64,000 nt of DNA, taken from Semisulcospira habei (lineage: Eukaryota > Mollusca > Gastropoda > Semisulcospiridae). Position numbers and translations under genes: made by a program. The stretch lies in NCBI GenBank assembly GCA_036245525.1, contig BTPG01000001.1:222654889-222718888 (forward strand). Reading direction: 5' to 3'. Within the stretch, counting starts at the first letter, position 1; each line of letters begins with the position of its first letter. The notes under the pieces are model-generated. The model had not been told where the DNA came from and searched no databases. It saw only the letters and a program-made list of their open reading frames with translations. Shown here one piece after another: positions 50,769 through 61,148 of the stretch.

Positions 50769-51120
50769 TTAACACATCATACTGAGGCTAAAAGCTTCAA
50801 ATCTGTACACTGCCATATGCACGCTACACGATAGTACTTACAGATAAGAGTACTTTATTATCTCAAACAGAGAAATTCGTTTCGCCACCTCGGGTGCAAC
50901 TCGCAATCACACACACTCGCAAAACAGATTTCAAACAAATGGACAATGGCTCGAGACGGGTGAAGCCCGTCGCCGCAAGGATATAGACTAATGGCTTAGT
51001 TCAAGGGTGGTGCCAGAATAGCTTGGCGCCTAGAGGCACCAAGCTATTCTGGCACTACCCTTGAACTATTTTAGTCAAACTTATTTCACACACTGGTGTA
51101 TTCCGAATGATAAGGGTTAA
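50769..51120. mobile_element. Palindromic MITE carrying a nested insertion
   Basis: Outer parts match the MITE at 22415-22628. Between CAGATAAG (to 50848) and GATATAGAC (from about 50980) lies an extra 131 bases (ACTTTATTATCTCAAACAGA ... GACGGGTGAAGCCCGTCGCC), with AAG or AG possibly duplicated. The insert resembles the end of a repeat near 18450. Confidence 0.65.
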
Positions 51121-52536
51121 AGAGTGAAACACGTCTCCTGTCACTGAAGACCATCACGTGGCTACAGCCACCTAAAAGATGATATAAACTGACAGCGTAA
51201 TGTGCAACAGGCTGGCATCGCCCCGATGTCCTTTTGAACATTGGCATGTGATGTCTCAGAAGGTTCTGCCGTATGCGGCATGATTTGGTGGCTTGACCCA
51301 TTCAGTTGGGCTGCTTCGGTTGGCAGGCAGTGTTGATATGCTCGCCGGTACACAACCGGATGCAATTTAACCTGTTCAGGTGAACACTGATGGAAACTGT
51401 GTTTCTGCAGTCTTCGTCAATTCAACATCAACAAGCCCCTCCCTAAATAGCCCAGTAGGTATAATGTGACCTGGCGACATACATTAATTGTTTTTCACAG
51501 TCAGGTCTGAAAAGCTGTGTGTCGGACGTAGCATGTAATCACATCCTCCACGTCAGGCTATATAAGGTGCGCAGTCATCCTCATGAGCCCCCGCAACTGC
51601 GGGGGCTCATGAGGATCTATACCTCTTGCAGTTGTGTGTTTAAAATTTCTTGGCACTGAACGGGTTAATATTTGTTTTCAAAATAACTTTTGCCTTCTTA
51701 GTGAGTGTGTGGGTCTTCAAATATCTAAACCCATGGTTATTGGCTTCACCAAATAATGTGCTTGAACCTAGTTGTCTAAGCACTATTTATTGCATTCCTC
51801 TGGTAAAAATGAGTAAGCCTAATGATATGAATTGGTATACTATGTCTAAACAACCAAGAAAACAATAATGGCAAAGCCCTCAAGGCTCATGTGCATGACC
51901 GATCCATGTATAATTAATGACCTTTGTGACCGTGACCATCCAACAGGTCACTGAAATAAGCAAGTATTCAAGTGTTCTAGCAAAACAAGGAATGGGTTGG
52001 CATTTGTACATGCAAAATCCATGTTTTCTCAAAATTAATGCATTTTTCACTTTTATCAACCTCCCATGACCCTTGACCTTCTTGAGTACAGGTGGTGAAC
52101 CAAATTAATATGCATAGAAAGGTCTTATCATCAGCTACCTATCTGCCAAAGTTGGTAGAAATGTTTTGCAAAAATCCTAATAAAAACTAAAATTCTAAAC
52201 AAATAGACATTTTTCACATCATTTGCTGATCTCGTGATTCTTGACCTTCCCAAAAGAGGTCATCCAAGTTAGCATGCATAGAAAGGTCTTGTTATATTTG
52301 TGTACCAGGTTTGGGGTGGAAGTTGTAAATAGTATTTGAGAAAGGGGGAAAAAAAATTGGGTCAGAAAGAGGCTACTTGTGACCTATTTCCTATTTGTTA
52401 CCGGGCCATGACCTTTCCGAGGGGTCATCCAAATTAGTACACACAGTACACCTATCTACATCAACCAGTGCGAGTGCAATTATTGCGCTATGTTTCTCTG
52501 TGACATATCATCAGTCAAGCCTTTTGCAGGTGAACA
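51121..52536. other. Intergenic stretch with repeats
   Basis: No gene seen. 51570-51633 is a CTCATGAG hairpin. About 51950-52450 holds three diverged units with GCATAGAAAGGTCTTRT and CCTTGACCTT-like words and a period around 130-170 bases. Confidence 0.5.
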
Positions 52537-52926
52537 CCCCACCCGGGTCTGCCCTGGGGGACTTGGGTGGGGTTAGGTATTTTTTAGTTCCCAGGGTCAC
52601 CCTGGTCAGCCCCACAGGGTGGGTTTTTCTCTCTATTCTGGGGCATGTGTTTCTGTCTACCCGAGGTCCATTCACCTGTATTTGCCTTTTTTAAACTCTC
52701 CCTACTGTCTGCACTGCCTGTAGCTCTTGATATTGGATGTGTGTTGCTAAATGGTCTTAGCTTTATTTAGGCCCCATGTGTTAGGTTTATTTAATGTGTT
52801 TGACCGGCTGGCGACATACATTCAATGTTCTGTTTAGTTGGGTTTTTTTTTTTTCACAAGCAGTGCAGGCACGTCCTGAGAAAGCCTTGTTGCTGTCGGG
52901 ACGTTAAGCAATGTACAATCAATCAA
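52537..52926 (+). mobile_element. SINE-like retroposon, full-length copy
   Basis: Nearly identical to 26437-26832. The flanking duplication is 17 bases with one mismatch (CCTTTTGCAGGTGAACA at 52520-52536, CCTTTTGCAGGCGAACA at 52927-52943). Tail AATCAATC. This copy confirms the element ends independently of the DIRS context. Confidence 0.85.
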
Positions 52927-53308
52927 CCTTTTGCAGGCGAACAGGGTGAATGATGCCAGGCAGCAAAATGTCATCAGGCCTCTGCTGAAAACGGGGCGCA
53001 ACCGTGTGCGGACCAATAGCCGTTGCAGTCGGAATAAAGACATTTTGCCTACTGCACGGTCTTCGTCGAAACATTGAGTGCATCCGTGTATGTCAAGACA
53101 CTCAGTGCGTGCACGTGAATCACACGTCCGGGAAAAACCTGAGACCGCCGCTTGCACGAGTGAGCTTAGTTCTGCGCCAGACACTAAGCAGGAATAGGCT
53201 CAGGCATGCAGGTTCTTTGTGCTGACAATCAACACTGTCCCGGTACTGAGGCGATGACCCTCGTGGTGCCGACTGTACGCGGATCCACTGTGGCCCAAGT
53301 GTCTTTTG

Positions 53309-53444
53309 CTGACCCAAAAATGTGTCACTCGTTGAACTTTTCAAGTTCTTTATGTGTTTGGCGATTGTTTTAGAACGTATGAAACAATCGTCAAACACGT
53401 AAAGAAATTAAACAACCGGTTGAATGAGCGACACATTTTTCAGG
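53309..53444. repeat. Long palindrome
   Basis: CCCAAAAATGTGTCACTCGT pairs with GAGCGACACATTTTTCAGG, and TTTGGCGATTGTTT with AAACAATCGTCAAA, leaving a loop of about ten bases. No TTAA ends. Intergenic. Confidence 0.6.
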
Positions 53445-54906
53445 ATGAGTAAATCTTGTTAGTGACGTTCATGTTCGTTTTGGATTCCTCAGTGGGGTTT
53501 TGTCGAGTGTATGAAGAAATGTAGTTTTTGCCATTGTTTTACGCCGATAGGCGTTTTTTGTTTGGATATTTTATTTTTTAAATTTTTGTTTCATGTATTC
53601 ACAATGTGTTAGAACTTGAAAATTCACACACACCGAGAGACTCGCGTACCGCTGTCTCTCTGTAGGTGTGGTGTACTGCACTGAGAGAGAGAGAGTCGTA
53701 CCGCTGTCTCTCTTTATGTGCAGTACTGTAAAATTAAGTGTCTATTAAAAAGAAAGGAAGGTACGAAAAATCTTACCTTCCTGGCGAGCTTATTCCACCA
53801 TAAATCATAAACTGATGTAGAGGGCTGTAGTCTATGCACAAGCCCCTGACAGCTACTGCAATGTGAGAGATTTTAGATCTAGCTCCCGCTATTTTACCAA
53901 CAAGATCTTTGAGATAAAGATTGCACATCATTACACATTATGATGGTAACAAAAGTTAACGTTTATCTTTACAGGTAAAATGACGTCATTATTGTAGTTT
54001 CAAAGTTCCATTGACAAGAAAAAATTACATCATTATTGCAGTTTGAAAGTTCCATACAGCCATCATGTCACAGTGTTGAAAGAAAAAAAAGCTGAATTAT
54101 TGTTACAAAGCTTTCCTTTTAGTGTACTAATCGCTAATATTTTAAACTGAGTGTTATATGATAAATACGTACATGAACTTTAATGAAGCTGTCTTTAGGA
54201 ATTAGTTAACATTTCCTTTACCTATTTAAAAAATAATTTAAAACACAACATTTGTAGCTCAGTGACTTGTTTTATTGATTGTAATAATAGGGGTTATATA
54301 TGATTAAAGTCTTACTCAAAGTATCCGAGTTGAGGCAAGCCCAAGAAAGCAATGTTCTGGGAATTTTCAGAGGTAAAATGTTTGCTGGTGGAGTTGGCTT
54401 GTTTTTTTAGGAGCTGAAAAATTACACTAAAATGTAAAAATGTACCCTTTCAATTGCTAGAGGGCCCCGTTTAAACCATTTTCTATTCATCCCAGTACTT
54501 TTCATTGATGTCCTGCCATACACAAAAATGTTTTCTCAGGTAAAAGTTTGGGTGGTCTGAATTTTAATTACAAAAAATTGACATGCTATAAAATCAAATT
54601 ACACAAATTCCGTTAATGTTTTGACGTGCTGGCGTGTTCATTTGTGTGCTGTCTACCGTAGCAACAATCCAAGTGCCTGTAGCAGCAGCCAATAATGAGT
54701 TTGACACTTGTGAATTTCTGTGATAATGTATTAACTAATGTTTCTGTAAACTTACTGCTCTGCGCTTCGCGTTGCGTTCACAGTGGCTTACTGGTTTTGG
54801 ATCAAGCATTATTGCATTTCGCGATAGTCTTCTTACTGACAGTGCTGTCTAAAATGAAATGTGGACAAGCATGTTAGTTTCTTCACTTAGAATTGAATAT
54901 CATGTA
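53445..54906. other. Intergenic AT-rich stretch
   Basis: No gene seen. 53630-53725 has a duplicated GTACCGCTGTCTCTCT unit. The rest is AT-rich without coding signals I can support. Confidence 0.5.
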
Positions 54907-55361
54907 CAAACAAGATAGGATGAACCATAACCCACAAAGTCCCTTATGCATGTATATGAGAACTGTCTTCACTGTCAAGGGTCTCTACCCGTTGTCTTTG
55001 ACCTGACTGATGTAAAAAATACATGTATAGCAAGACTGAAACTGTACCACAAAATTCTAGTTTTATCACAATTTGCCTCAAGTGTAGAAGCCAAAGTCAA
55101 ACTCATATTATGTAAACATTTCAAATTAAATTACCTCATGACAAATGTTTTTTTCAAACCAATCACACCTATGCACTGCGCCTGTTATAAAGCTCACCGA
55201 GGCATTGGAAATCTACAAAGCATTTTCAAAAGCAGTTATTTTTACATCAGACAGAGTCACGTCAAAGACAACAGGTAGAGACCCTTTACAGTGAGGACAG
55301 CGCTCATATACAAGAGATGTTGTGGGTTATGGTTCATCCCATCTTGTTTCTTGCACAAAAG
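54907..55361. mobile_element. Fold-back MITE with about 110-base arms
   Basis: Left arm 54907-55015 and right arm 55250-55361 are inverted (AACAAGATAGGATGAACCAT against ATGGTTCATCCCATCTTGTT; CAAGGGTCTCTACC against GGTAGAGACCCTTT). An open frame in the interior is not coding evidence. Confidence 0.65.
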
Positions 55362-55429
55362 TAGTCTTAACAGACATGCTTGCTCAAGAGAAGTCCTAAT
55401 GAGCAACAAGTGTCAAATGTCATCAACAC

Positions 55430-55622
55430 ATTCTACCCCAAATTTTGAAGTTGCAATCTGAAGGACTGTATTACAATTCTAGAGACAGATTGAGCATGAT
55501 AGTTCAAGGGTGGTGCCAGAATAGCTTGGCGTCCATAGGTGCCAAGCTATTCTGGCACCACCCTTGAACTAACATGCTCAATCCATGTCTTGATGTGGTG
55601 TGTTCGGACTGAATGAGTTTTG
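55430..55622. mobile_element. Palindromic MITE, degenerate ends
   Basis: Well-preserved centre (CAAGGGTGGTGCCAGAATAG and partner) but the outer ends lack a clean TTAA (ACTGAATGAGTTTTGA at the right). Confidence 0.55.
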
Positions 55623-55791
55623 ACCATCATATAGGTGGCCACCCCCATCTATACAATGGTGCTTACTGACTTACTCTCAAGGGTGGTCACTCAAAAACAG
55701 TTCTACTGTATCATGGGTTCCTAACAAAGTTAATTTTTCAACACACACATACACACAAAAATAACACCATGAGCCTACAACACAACTGATA

Positions 55792-55797
55792 TTTATT
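55792..55797 (-). terminator. PSMC2: Possible polyadenylation signal of PSMC2
   Basis: AATAAA on the - strand, about 450 bases beyond the stop codon at 56251. Position and motif fit, but other A-rich sites exist. Confidence 0.3.
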
Positions 55798-55937
55798 TGA
55801 CAAATGACAGGCACATACATACTCAAACTCTTTCGTACAAACATGCATTCATAGCTAGAAAAGTTGGAATAATCTTCCTGCATTCTTCAAACTGTTCCAA
55901 GTGATTTCAGAATCCTCAAATTGCTACTAAATTTCTA

Positions 55938-56007
55938 CTAACCCCTTTCTGGATGAAGCCACCAGTACTGTTTACAGTACTGCTGGCTGCATGCGCAAGG
56001 GGGTTAA
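55938..56007. repeat. Short palindrome in the PSMC2 3' region
   Basis: CTAACCCCTTTCTGGATG to TGCGCAAGGGGGTTAA around CCAGTACTGTTTACAGTACTG. It would lie in the 3' untranslated RNA of PSMC2. Confidence 0.5.
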
Positions 56008-56250
56008 ATCTGTGATGCAGAAATTAACATCTACAGTACATAAGTTCCAAAAGCTGAGCAGTTTTAAAGTTAAACACTGTGAGTTTCAAATTTTCACATA
56101 AAACTGCGAGCAAGTTATAAATTCATACCAAATGCAAAACCATCCTAAGTAACTCAATGTGGTAAAGCTTATTTGAAAGTCTTGGCATTATCTGAAAGTC
56201 CTCACAATCACATCTGCTCTGACAATGACCTTGGTAATGAACTATGACCT

Positions 56251-57281
<1,031 letters not shown>

Positions 57282-57301
57282 NNNNNNNNNNNNNNNNNNN
57301 N
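57282..57301. other. Assembly gap (20 N)
   Basis: Twenty undetermined bases. Composition, coding density and repeat content differ sharply on the two sides. Confidence 1.
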
Positions 57302-57590
57302 TTTCTTTTTTTATTTGATAGTATATGTTTAAACACATAATCTTAAACCAGTCAGATTTAGCATCATAAACTAAAAAATTAGCTGTCCTATTATTATAAA
57401 GTGGAAAAGTATTAGAATATCCAAGATAAAAACTATATGTCATGTACATCTTCATCGGTGATGGGAGTTCTGAAAAAGGGCGTCTAACTTGTGTTTTTAA
57501 GTCACTAATAAGCATAAAATCCCTGAAACTCGATGTAATATCCATGAATTTACCAATAGGCCAATTTTGATCCTCTTGTCCGTCCATCAT
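57302..57590 (-). CDS. Virus-like element gene 1, unrecognised protein cut by the gap
   Basis: At least 95 residues, starting MMDGQEDQNWPIGKF and continuing into the N gap. Contains VRRPFSELPSPMKMYM and aromatic-rich segments (SFYLGYSNTFPLYNN). I recognise no domain. The ATG follows TTTGTCTATAAAAA directly, the same leader as neighbouring genes, which supports it as a real gene. It lies 27 bases downstream of the packaging ATPase stop and reads the same way. Confidence 0.65.
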
Positions 57591-57617
57591 TTTTTATAGA
57601 CAAACCAAAAAGATAAA

Positions 57618-58223
57618 TTAATTTACTAACCCATACCCTGTGGGCTGATCTGTCTTTAAAATGAGCTTTAGATGCTTAGTTGATTTCAGTTTATTTTTTA
57701 CATCATCACGTTCATGCTTATTTGGAATGACATCGTTTTCTCTGAGACAGTCTTCGAAGCTGTCACGATCCTTACAGTAAAATAAACATATAAACTTTAA
57801 CTGTTCTCGAAAATCTTTCAGTACAGCATTATATTTCTGAGTGAGAATCCAAACACTGATGTTTGCATGTCTGCCACTGAAGGCAAGTTCTGCTAATATG
57901 TTTCTCTTTTTGACAATGTCTTTCTCTGCTGAGCAGTCATCAACAATAAATAAAGTTGACTGTCCTTCAAATTTCTTGTAAAAATACTGTAGGTAGTCAT
58001 TCAGTTTTTTCTCAGGGTCAACTAAGTATATGTTGCTGTCAGTCCAAATGAATAAACGATTGTGATAAGCTTTGTTGTGTTTGATTGTAGGACAAAATAT
58101 CACAATGTTTTCAAAATGATAAAGGTACCTTGTTTGTAAGAGATTAAGAACAAATTCAGTTTTTCCACACCCTGTAGCACCACAAAATAAACCACAGTGT
58201 GGGTCTAATGTCATCAAGTTCAT
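57618..58223 (-). CDS. Packaging ATPase, A32 / FtsK-HerA type
   Basis: 201 residues from MNLMTLDPHCGLF. Walker A is GATGCGKT at residues 15-22. Walker B is LFIVDD at 91-96. A GRHANISVWILTQ segment at 117-129 matches the conserved region after Walker B in A32-like ATPases of Polintons, Polinton-like viruses and poxviruses. Such enzymes pump viral DNA into preformed capsids. Size and motif spacing fit the compact Polinton-type version. Starting at the ATG right after TATTGTGTATTAAA is preferred over an upstream TTG. It lies 17 bases from the capsid gene and is co-oriented, a common pairing in these viruses. Confidence 0.88.
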   Translation of the reverse strand: MNLMTLDPHCGLFCGATGCGKTEFVLNLLQTRYLYHFENIVIFCPTIKHNKAYHNRLFIWTDSNIYLVDPEKKLNDYLQYFYKKFEGQSTLFIVDDCSAEKDIVKKRNILAELAFSGRHANISVWILTQKYNAVLKDFREQLKFICLFYCKDRDSFEDCLRENDVIPNKHERDDVKNKLKSTKHLKLILKTDQPTGYGLVN

Positions 58224-58240
58224 TTTAATACACAATATAA

Positions 58241-59509
58241 TTAATATATGTGTCCACTTAGTCTGCTTTCTGAAATATTTAGTTGGGCATCAAAAATTAG
58301 ATACAAATATATATTTACTGCTCCAGCTGTTTCAACCTTTTTTTGTATCTGAATTGTAATTCCATCACTACCATTTTCGACAGTACGACCTGATCCATGT
58401 AGATAGTCATCATCCGTACTACGCAGATCTAGCCAAAGTGCATACTTGTCTACCAGATATTGAGCAATTCTTACGTCATACATATGCAGATCTTTAGATA
58501 CTATGTTTGCTGGTTTTTCTCTAATCCTTCCACCTGCAAAATATTTTAGGATCTCACCATATTGTTGATAAGGTAGCATACCTGAAGCATACACTTGATT
58601 AGGACGGCCTTCAATAGTACAAGACAAATTAGTAATCTTTGGATTATAAAATGTTTCTGGAGTAGGAGCATATGGATTTGCTGGTTGAACAAACAACATA
58701 AGAATGCCTTTCAGTGACCTAGCAGGAGTGTTTAGGTTGATGTTCCAAATCTGATCACTTTTGTTTTTATTAATTAAACTGTGTCTTATCACACGGTCAT
58801 AATAAATTGGTAGTCTTGACTGGTACTGATTTCGAATGAGGGTAGCTAGATGAGCATGTGTTACAATTTCATATTCTAAGGAAATGTTAGTGATCTTGTA
58901 TGATGCATGAATATCAGTTGATTTAATAACTTTTGAGTAGTCATTAAACATTAGCTCAAAACTCAGACGGTCATTTAGTGCTCCTTGGTAATAAGGTAAA
59001 TGTGATGTTAGGATTTCAAATTCAAGTGGAATGCAAAATCTGTTACCATATGTATCTGCCACAATAACATCAGCAGCAGATGCTGCATTTATTCTGAGTT
59101 TAGTAATATTATCAGCCTCTATACCTTGATAAATACGGTCTTCTCTTTCTTGACTTGTAAGCCAAAGGTCTTTGTAACAGTAGAATACATCAGCATCGTC
59201 AAGACTAAACACTTCCTGACCTTCAAGTTTAACTTTAATATTTTTAATAATTGCTCTACCTATGTTTCGAACTAGTGTTCTGTTCACATCTGTTGTTGCT
59301 GAAAGTTCAATATTAAATGCAAGGTTAGCAGTATCAGGAACAATAACATCATTGGGACCCAGGTTAGGAAACTTAACAATAAGGGTTTGGTTCTGGTCTA
59401 TAGTACTAGGATTGTTAGTGATGACAATTGATTGTCTAATACCTTTAACACCAAGAGGTTCACGTAGTTTTCTGTGTGGGTCTAACTTTGATCCGTAGGT
59501 TGATGTCAT
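58241..59509 (-). CDS. Probable double-jelly-roll major capsid protein
   Basis: 422 residues from MTSTYGSKLDPHRKL. It is beta-rich throughout with no signal peptide or helix-rich part. Notable segments are NNPSTIDQNQTLIVKFPN, VIVPDTANLAFNIEL, GRAIIKNIKVKLEGQEVF, LTSHLPYYQGALNDRLSFEL and GAVNIYLYLIFDAQLNI near the end. The last is a typical closing strand of jelly-roll capsid proteins. Length, repeated strand pattern and adjacency to the A32-type ATPase support a double-jelly-roll capsid protein of the Polinton/adintovirus kind. The fold is inference. The start is chosen at the ATG directly after TTTTGTGCATAATAAAA; a TTG 15 bases upstream is unlikely. The gene is divergent to the next, with 37 bases between start codons. 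Confidence 0.7.
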   Translation of the reverse strand: MTSTYGSKLDPHRKLREPLGVKGIRQSIVITNNPSTIDQNQTLIVKFPNLGPNDVIVPDTANLAFNIELSATTDVNRTLVRNIGRAIIKNIKVKLEGQEVFSLDDADVFYCYKDLWLTSQEREDRIYQGIEADNITKLRINAASAADVIVADTYGNRFCIPLEFEILTSHLPYYQGALNDRLSFELMFNDYSKVIKSTDIHASYKITNISLEYEIVTHAHLATLIRNQYQSRLPIYYDRVIRHSLINKNKSDQIWNINLNTPARSLKGILMLFVQPANPYAPTPETFYNPKITNLSCTIEGRPNQVYASGMLPYQQYGEILKYFAGGRIREKPANIVSKDLHMYDVRIAQYLVDKYALWLDLRSTDDDYLHGSGRTVENGSDGITIQIQKKVETAGAVNIYLYLIFDAQLNISESRLSGHIY

Positions 59510-59546
59510 TTTTATTATGCACAAAAAAATTAAATTAATAAAAACA
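59510..59546. promoter_or_regulatory. Bidirectional AT-rich start region
   Basis: Thirty-seven bases separate the divergent ATGs of the capsid gene (-) and the coiled-coil membrane protein (+). The capsid side carries TTTTGTGCATAATAAAA next to ATG. The other side carries TTAATAAAAACA next to ATG. There is no room for a conventional promoter plus leader on both sides. Confidence 0.5.
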
Positions 59547-60761
59547 ATGGCAGCGGGAGGATTTGGTCATGATAATATTGAAATGGATGACATTAATGTC
59601 TCTGATAATAGTGCAATAGATATGTCTGGTACAAGTAATACTTCTTTTTTACAACAGGAACTTTTACAAAGTAAAGTTAACTCGTTTTATGATAGTGTTA
59701 ATGAGCGTCCATATCAAATAGATCCTAATCAGTTTGAATATGAAAAAGGACATTTATATTTAAAAACTGTTGACAAAGGAAAAATACAATTGACTAACAA
59801 AAAAGACCCTACTAAGTTTAGAGCTTTAGGTACAATCAGAAAAGAAGGTGGTGTTGGTGCCTTGCGTCAACTTGGTGTTGGTGATAAAAGGTTGCCACCT
59901 CGAGTTGTTAGTGCTCTTCATGATGCGCAAACAAGGTTGCCAACAGGACAAGAAATTGATGTGGCACCAGTAACAAGCCTACCAGAAATAGCAAACACAG
60001 TAATACAAGAAACATCATTTACAGAAGGACAAATAAATGAGGAATTAAAAACAATTGGTGACTCTCCTTTGACAAAGAGGGAGTTAGCTGCGTTGGATAA
60101 AACACTGCAGACAATAAGAGGTGAGCTTTTGAATAATGTAGCTAAACTGGGTGAACTTGATAATCATATTGAAAGAGAAAAAGAGAAACTGGCTACAGCA
60201 GATAATGGGAATTATGACATAGAAATGAAAGAAAGAATACAACACAGATTAAAAGATTTGTATACAGAAAGATCAGCGCGACTAGAAGTGATTGAAAATG
60301 GAAAAGAAAAACTGAAAACACAGGTCAACAGAATTAGAGAAACTATACAAAAAATACTTCACGAAGACACAACTTTGACTGAGAGATTAAAAACACTTTT
60401 CAGAGAGCAGGGTATCACTATTGCAAGTTTAATTACTGCTCTTGGATTTATTATTAGTACTGTAGTGTTAGCTGTAACAGGAGGACCAGGTAGTAGCACT
60501 CCAACTCCACCCGCACCACCATCAGACCCAAAAGATTTACAGACTTGGGTAAGAAAACAGTTGTCTCATATATCAGACTTGCTTAAAAAATTAGCTGTAA
60601 AAGCAGCAGATGCTTTACCAGGTATTATAGGTAGTGTTGTCAGTTGGCTTATTAGTACAGCAGCAAAGGTAGTAGGGTTTATGGCAGAACATGTATGGAT
60701 CTTTTTGGTGACAGTAGGAGGGTTAATTATAGGATACTTAATGAAACAGGTAAAGAAGTAA
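59547..60761 (+). CDS. Virus-like element gene 4: coiled-coil protein with C-terminal membrane segments
   Basis: 404 residues from MAAGGFGHDN. The N-terminal third is acidic and polar. A long helical, charged coiled-coil-like stretch lies at about 165-280. A first hydrophobic helix is at 290-311 (ITIASLITALGFIISTVVLA). A Pro-rich linker (STPTPPAPPS) sits near 316-326, an amphipathic KKLAVKAADA segment at 347-356, and two hydrophobic stretches at 357-378 and 383-398 precede a basic end (MKQVKK). No enzyme motif. A structural or membrane-remodelling role in virion assembly or entry is possible but unproven. The upstream in-frame ATG at 59517 lies inside the capsid gene leader and is less likely. 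The 3' end overlaps the convergent next gene by 24 bases. Confidence 0.75.
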   Translation: MAAGGFGHDNIEMDDINVSDNSAIDMSGTSNTSFLQQELLQSKVNSFYDSVNERPYQIDPNQFEYEKGHLYLKTVDKGKIQLTNKKDPTKFRALGTIRKEGGVGALRQLGVGDKRLPPRVVSALHDAQTRLPTGQEIDVAPVTSLPEIANTVIQETSFTEGQINEELKTIGDSPLTKRELAALDKTLQTIRGELLNNVAKLGELDNHIEREKEKLATADNGNYDIEMKERIQHRLKDLYTERSARLEVIENGKEKLKTQVNRIRETIQKILHEDTTLTERLKTLFREQGITIASLITALGFIISTVVLAVTGGPGSSTPTPPAPPSDPKDLQTWVRKQLSHISDLLKKLAVKAADALPGIIGSVVSWLISTAAKVVGFMAEHVWIFLVTVGGLIIGYLMKQVKK

Positions 60762-61148
60762 TATTCCTAATCCAGTAAGGCCTATTACCAATGCAGTTCT
60801 TTCCGACTCATGTGTGTTTTCTTGGTCTGTTACTGGCTGTACTGGTGTTGTTACTGTCTGTACTGGTGGTGTTACTGTCTGTACTGGTGGTGTTACTGGT
60901 TGTATGTTAGAGGTTGTTGGATTTAAGTTTACAGATTGATTAAGTCCTAATTTCTGATCACTCCCTGCAACAACTATTTCATTATTATAATTTGTTATTG
61001 ATCCAATTTGGAGTTGAAGGTCTGATGGTAACATATATAACCCAATGCCAACTACAAAGTCAACTTTTGATCTAGCATATCTGAGAACGTCTTGGTAGCG
61101 CTGTATGCTTGATGGTAAATCTACAACTGAATTAATTGAGTCTTCCAT
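60738..61148 (-). CDS. Virus-like element gene 5: small Pro/Thr-repeat protein with C-terminal anchor
   Basis: 136 residues from MEDSINSVVDLPSSIQRYQD. A compact N-terminal part is followed by three or four tandem PVQTVTPPVQTVTT-type repeats and a C-terminal hydrophobic helix (ALVIGLTGLGILLLYLFH). The layout fits a short tail-anchored protein with an extended, perhaps surface-exposed spacer. The start at 61148 overlaps the end of the upstream gene (stop at 61121) by 28 bases. The open frame extends further but only within that gene. No known family recognised. Confidence 0.6.
   Translation of the reverse strand: MEDSINSVVDLPSSIQRYQDVLRYARSKVDFVVGIGLYMLPSDLQLQIGSITNYNNEIVVAGSDQKLGLNQSVNLNPTTSNIQPVTPPVQTVTPPVQTVTTPVQPVTDQENTHESERTALVIGLTGLGILLLYLFH

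Noticed and set aside
15457..51633. Hairpins considered as a CRISPR array or as bacterial-type terminators
   Set aside because: They are kilobases apart, each is a self-contained palindrome, there are no regular spacers, and the host is eukaryotic.
52395..52694. Open frame of 99 codons
   Set aside because: It runs across the 5' part of a SINE-like copy; the same frame end appears in the copy inside DIRS gag. It is not a gene.
54946..55278. Open frame of 110 codons
   Set aside because: It lies inside the fold-back element and begins in one arm, without coding signals.
59517..59546. Upstream ATG giving ten more residues to the coiled-coil protein
   Set aside because: It lies in the leader motif of the divergent capsid gene and has poor context. 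The ATG at 59547 follows an A-rich leader like its neighbours.
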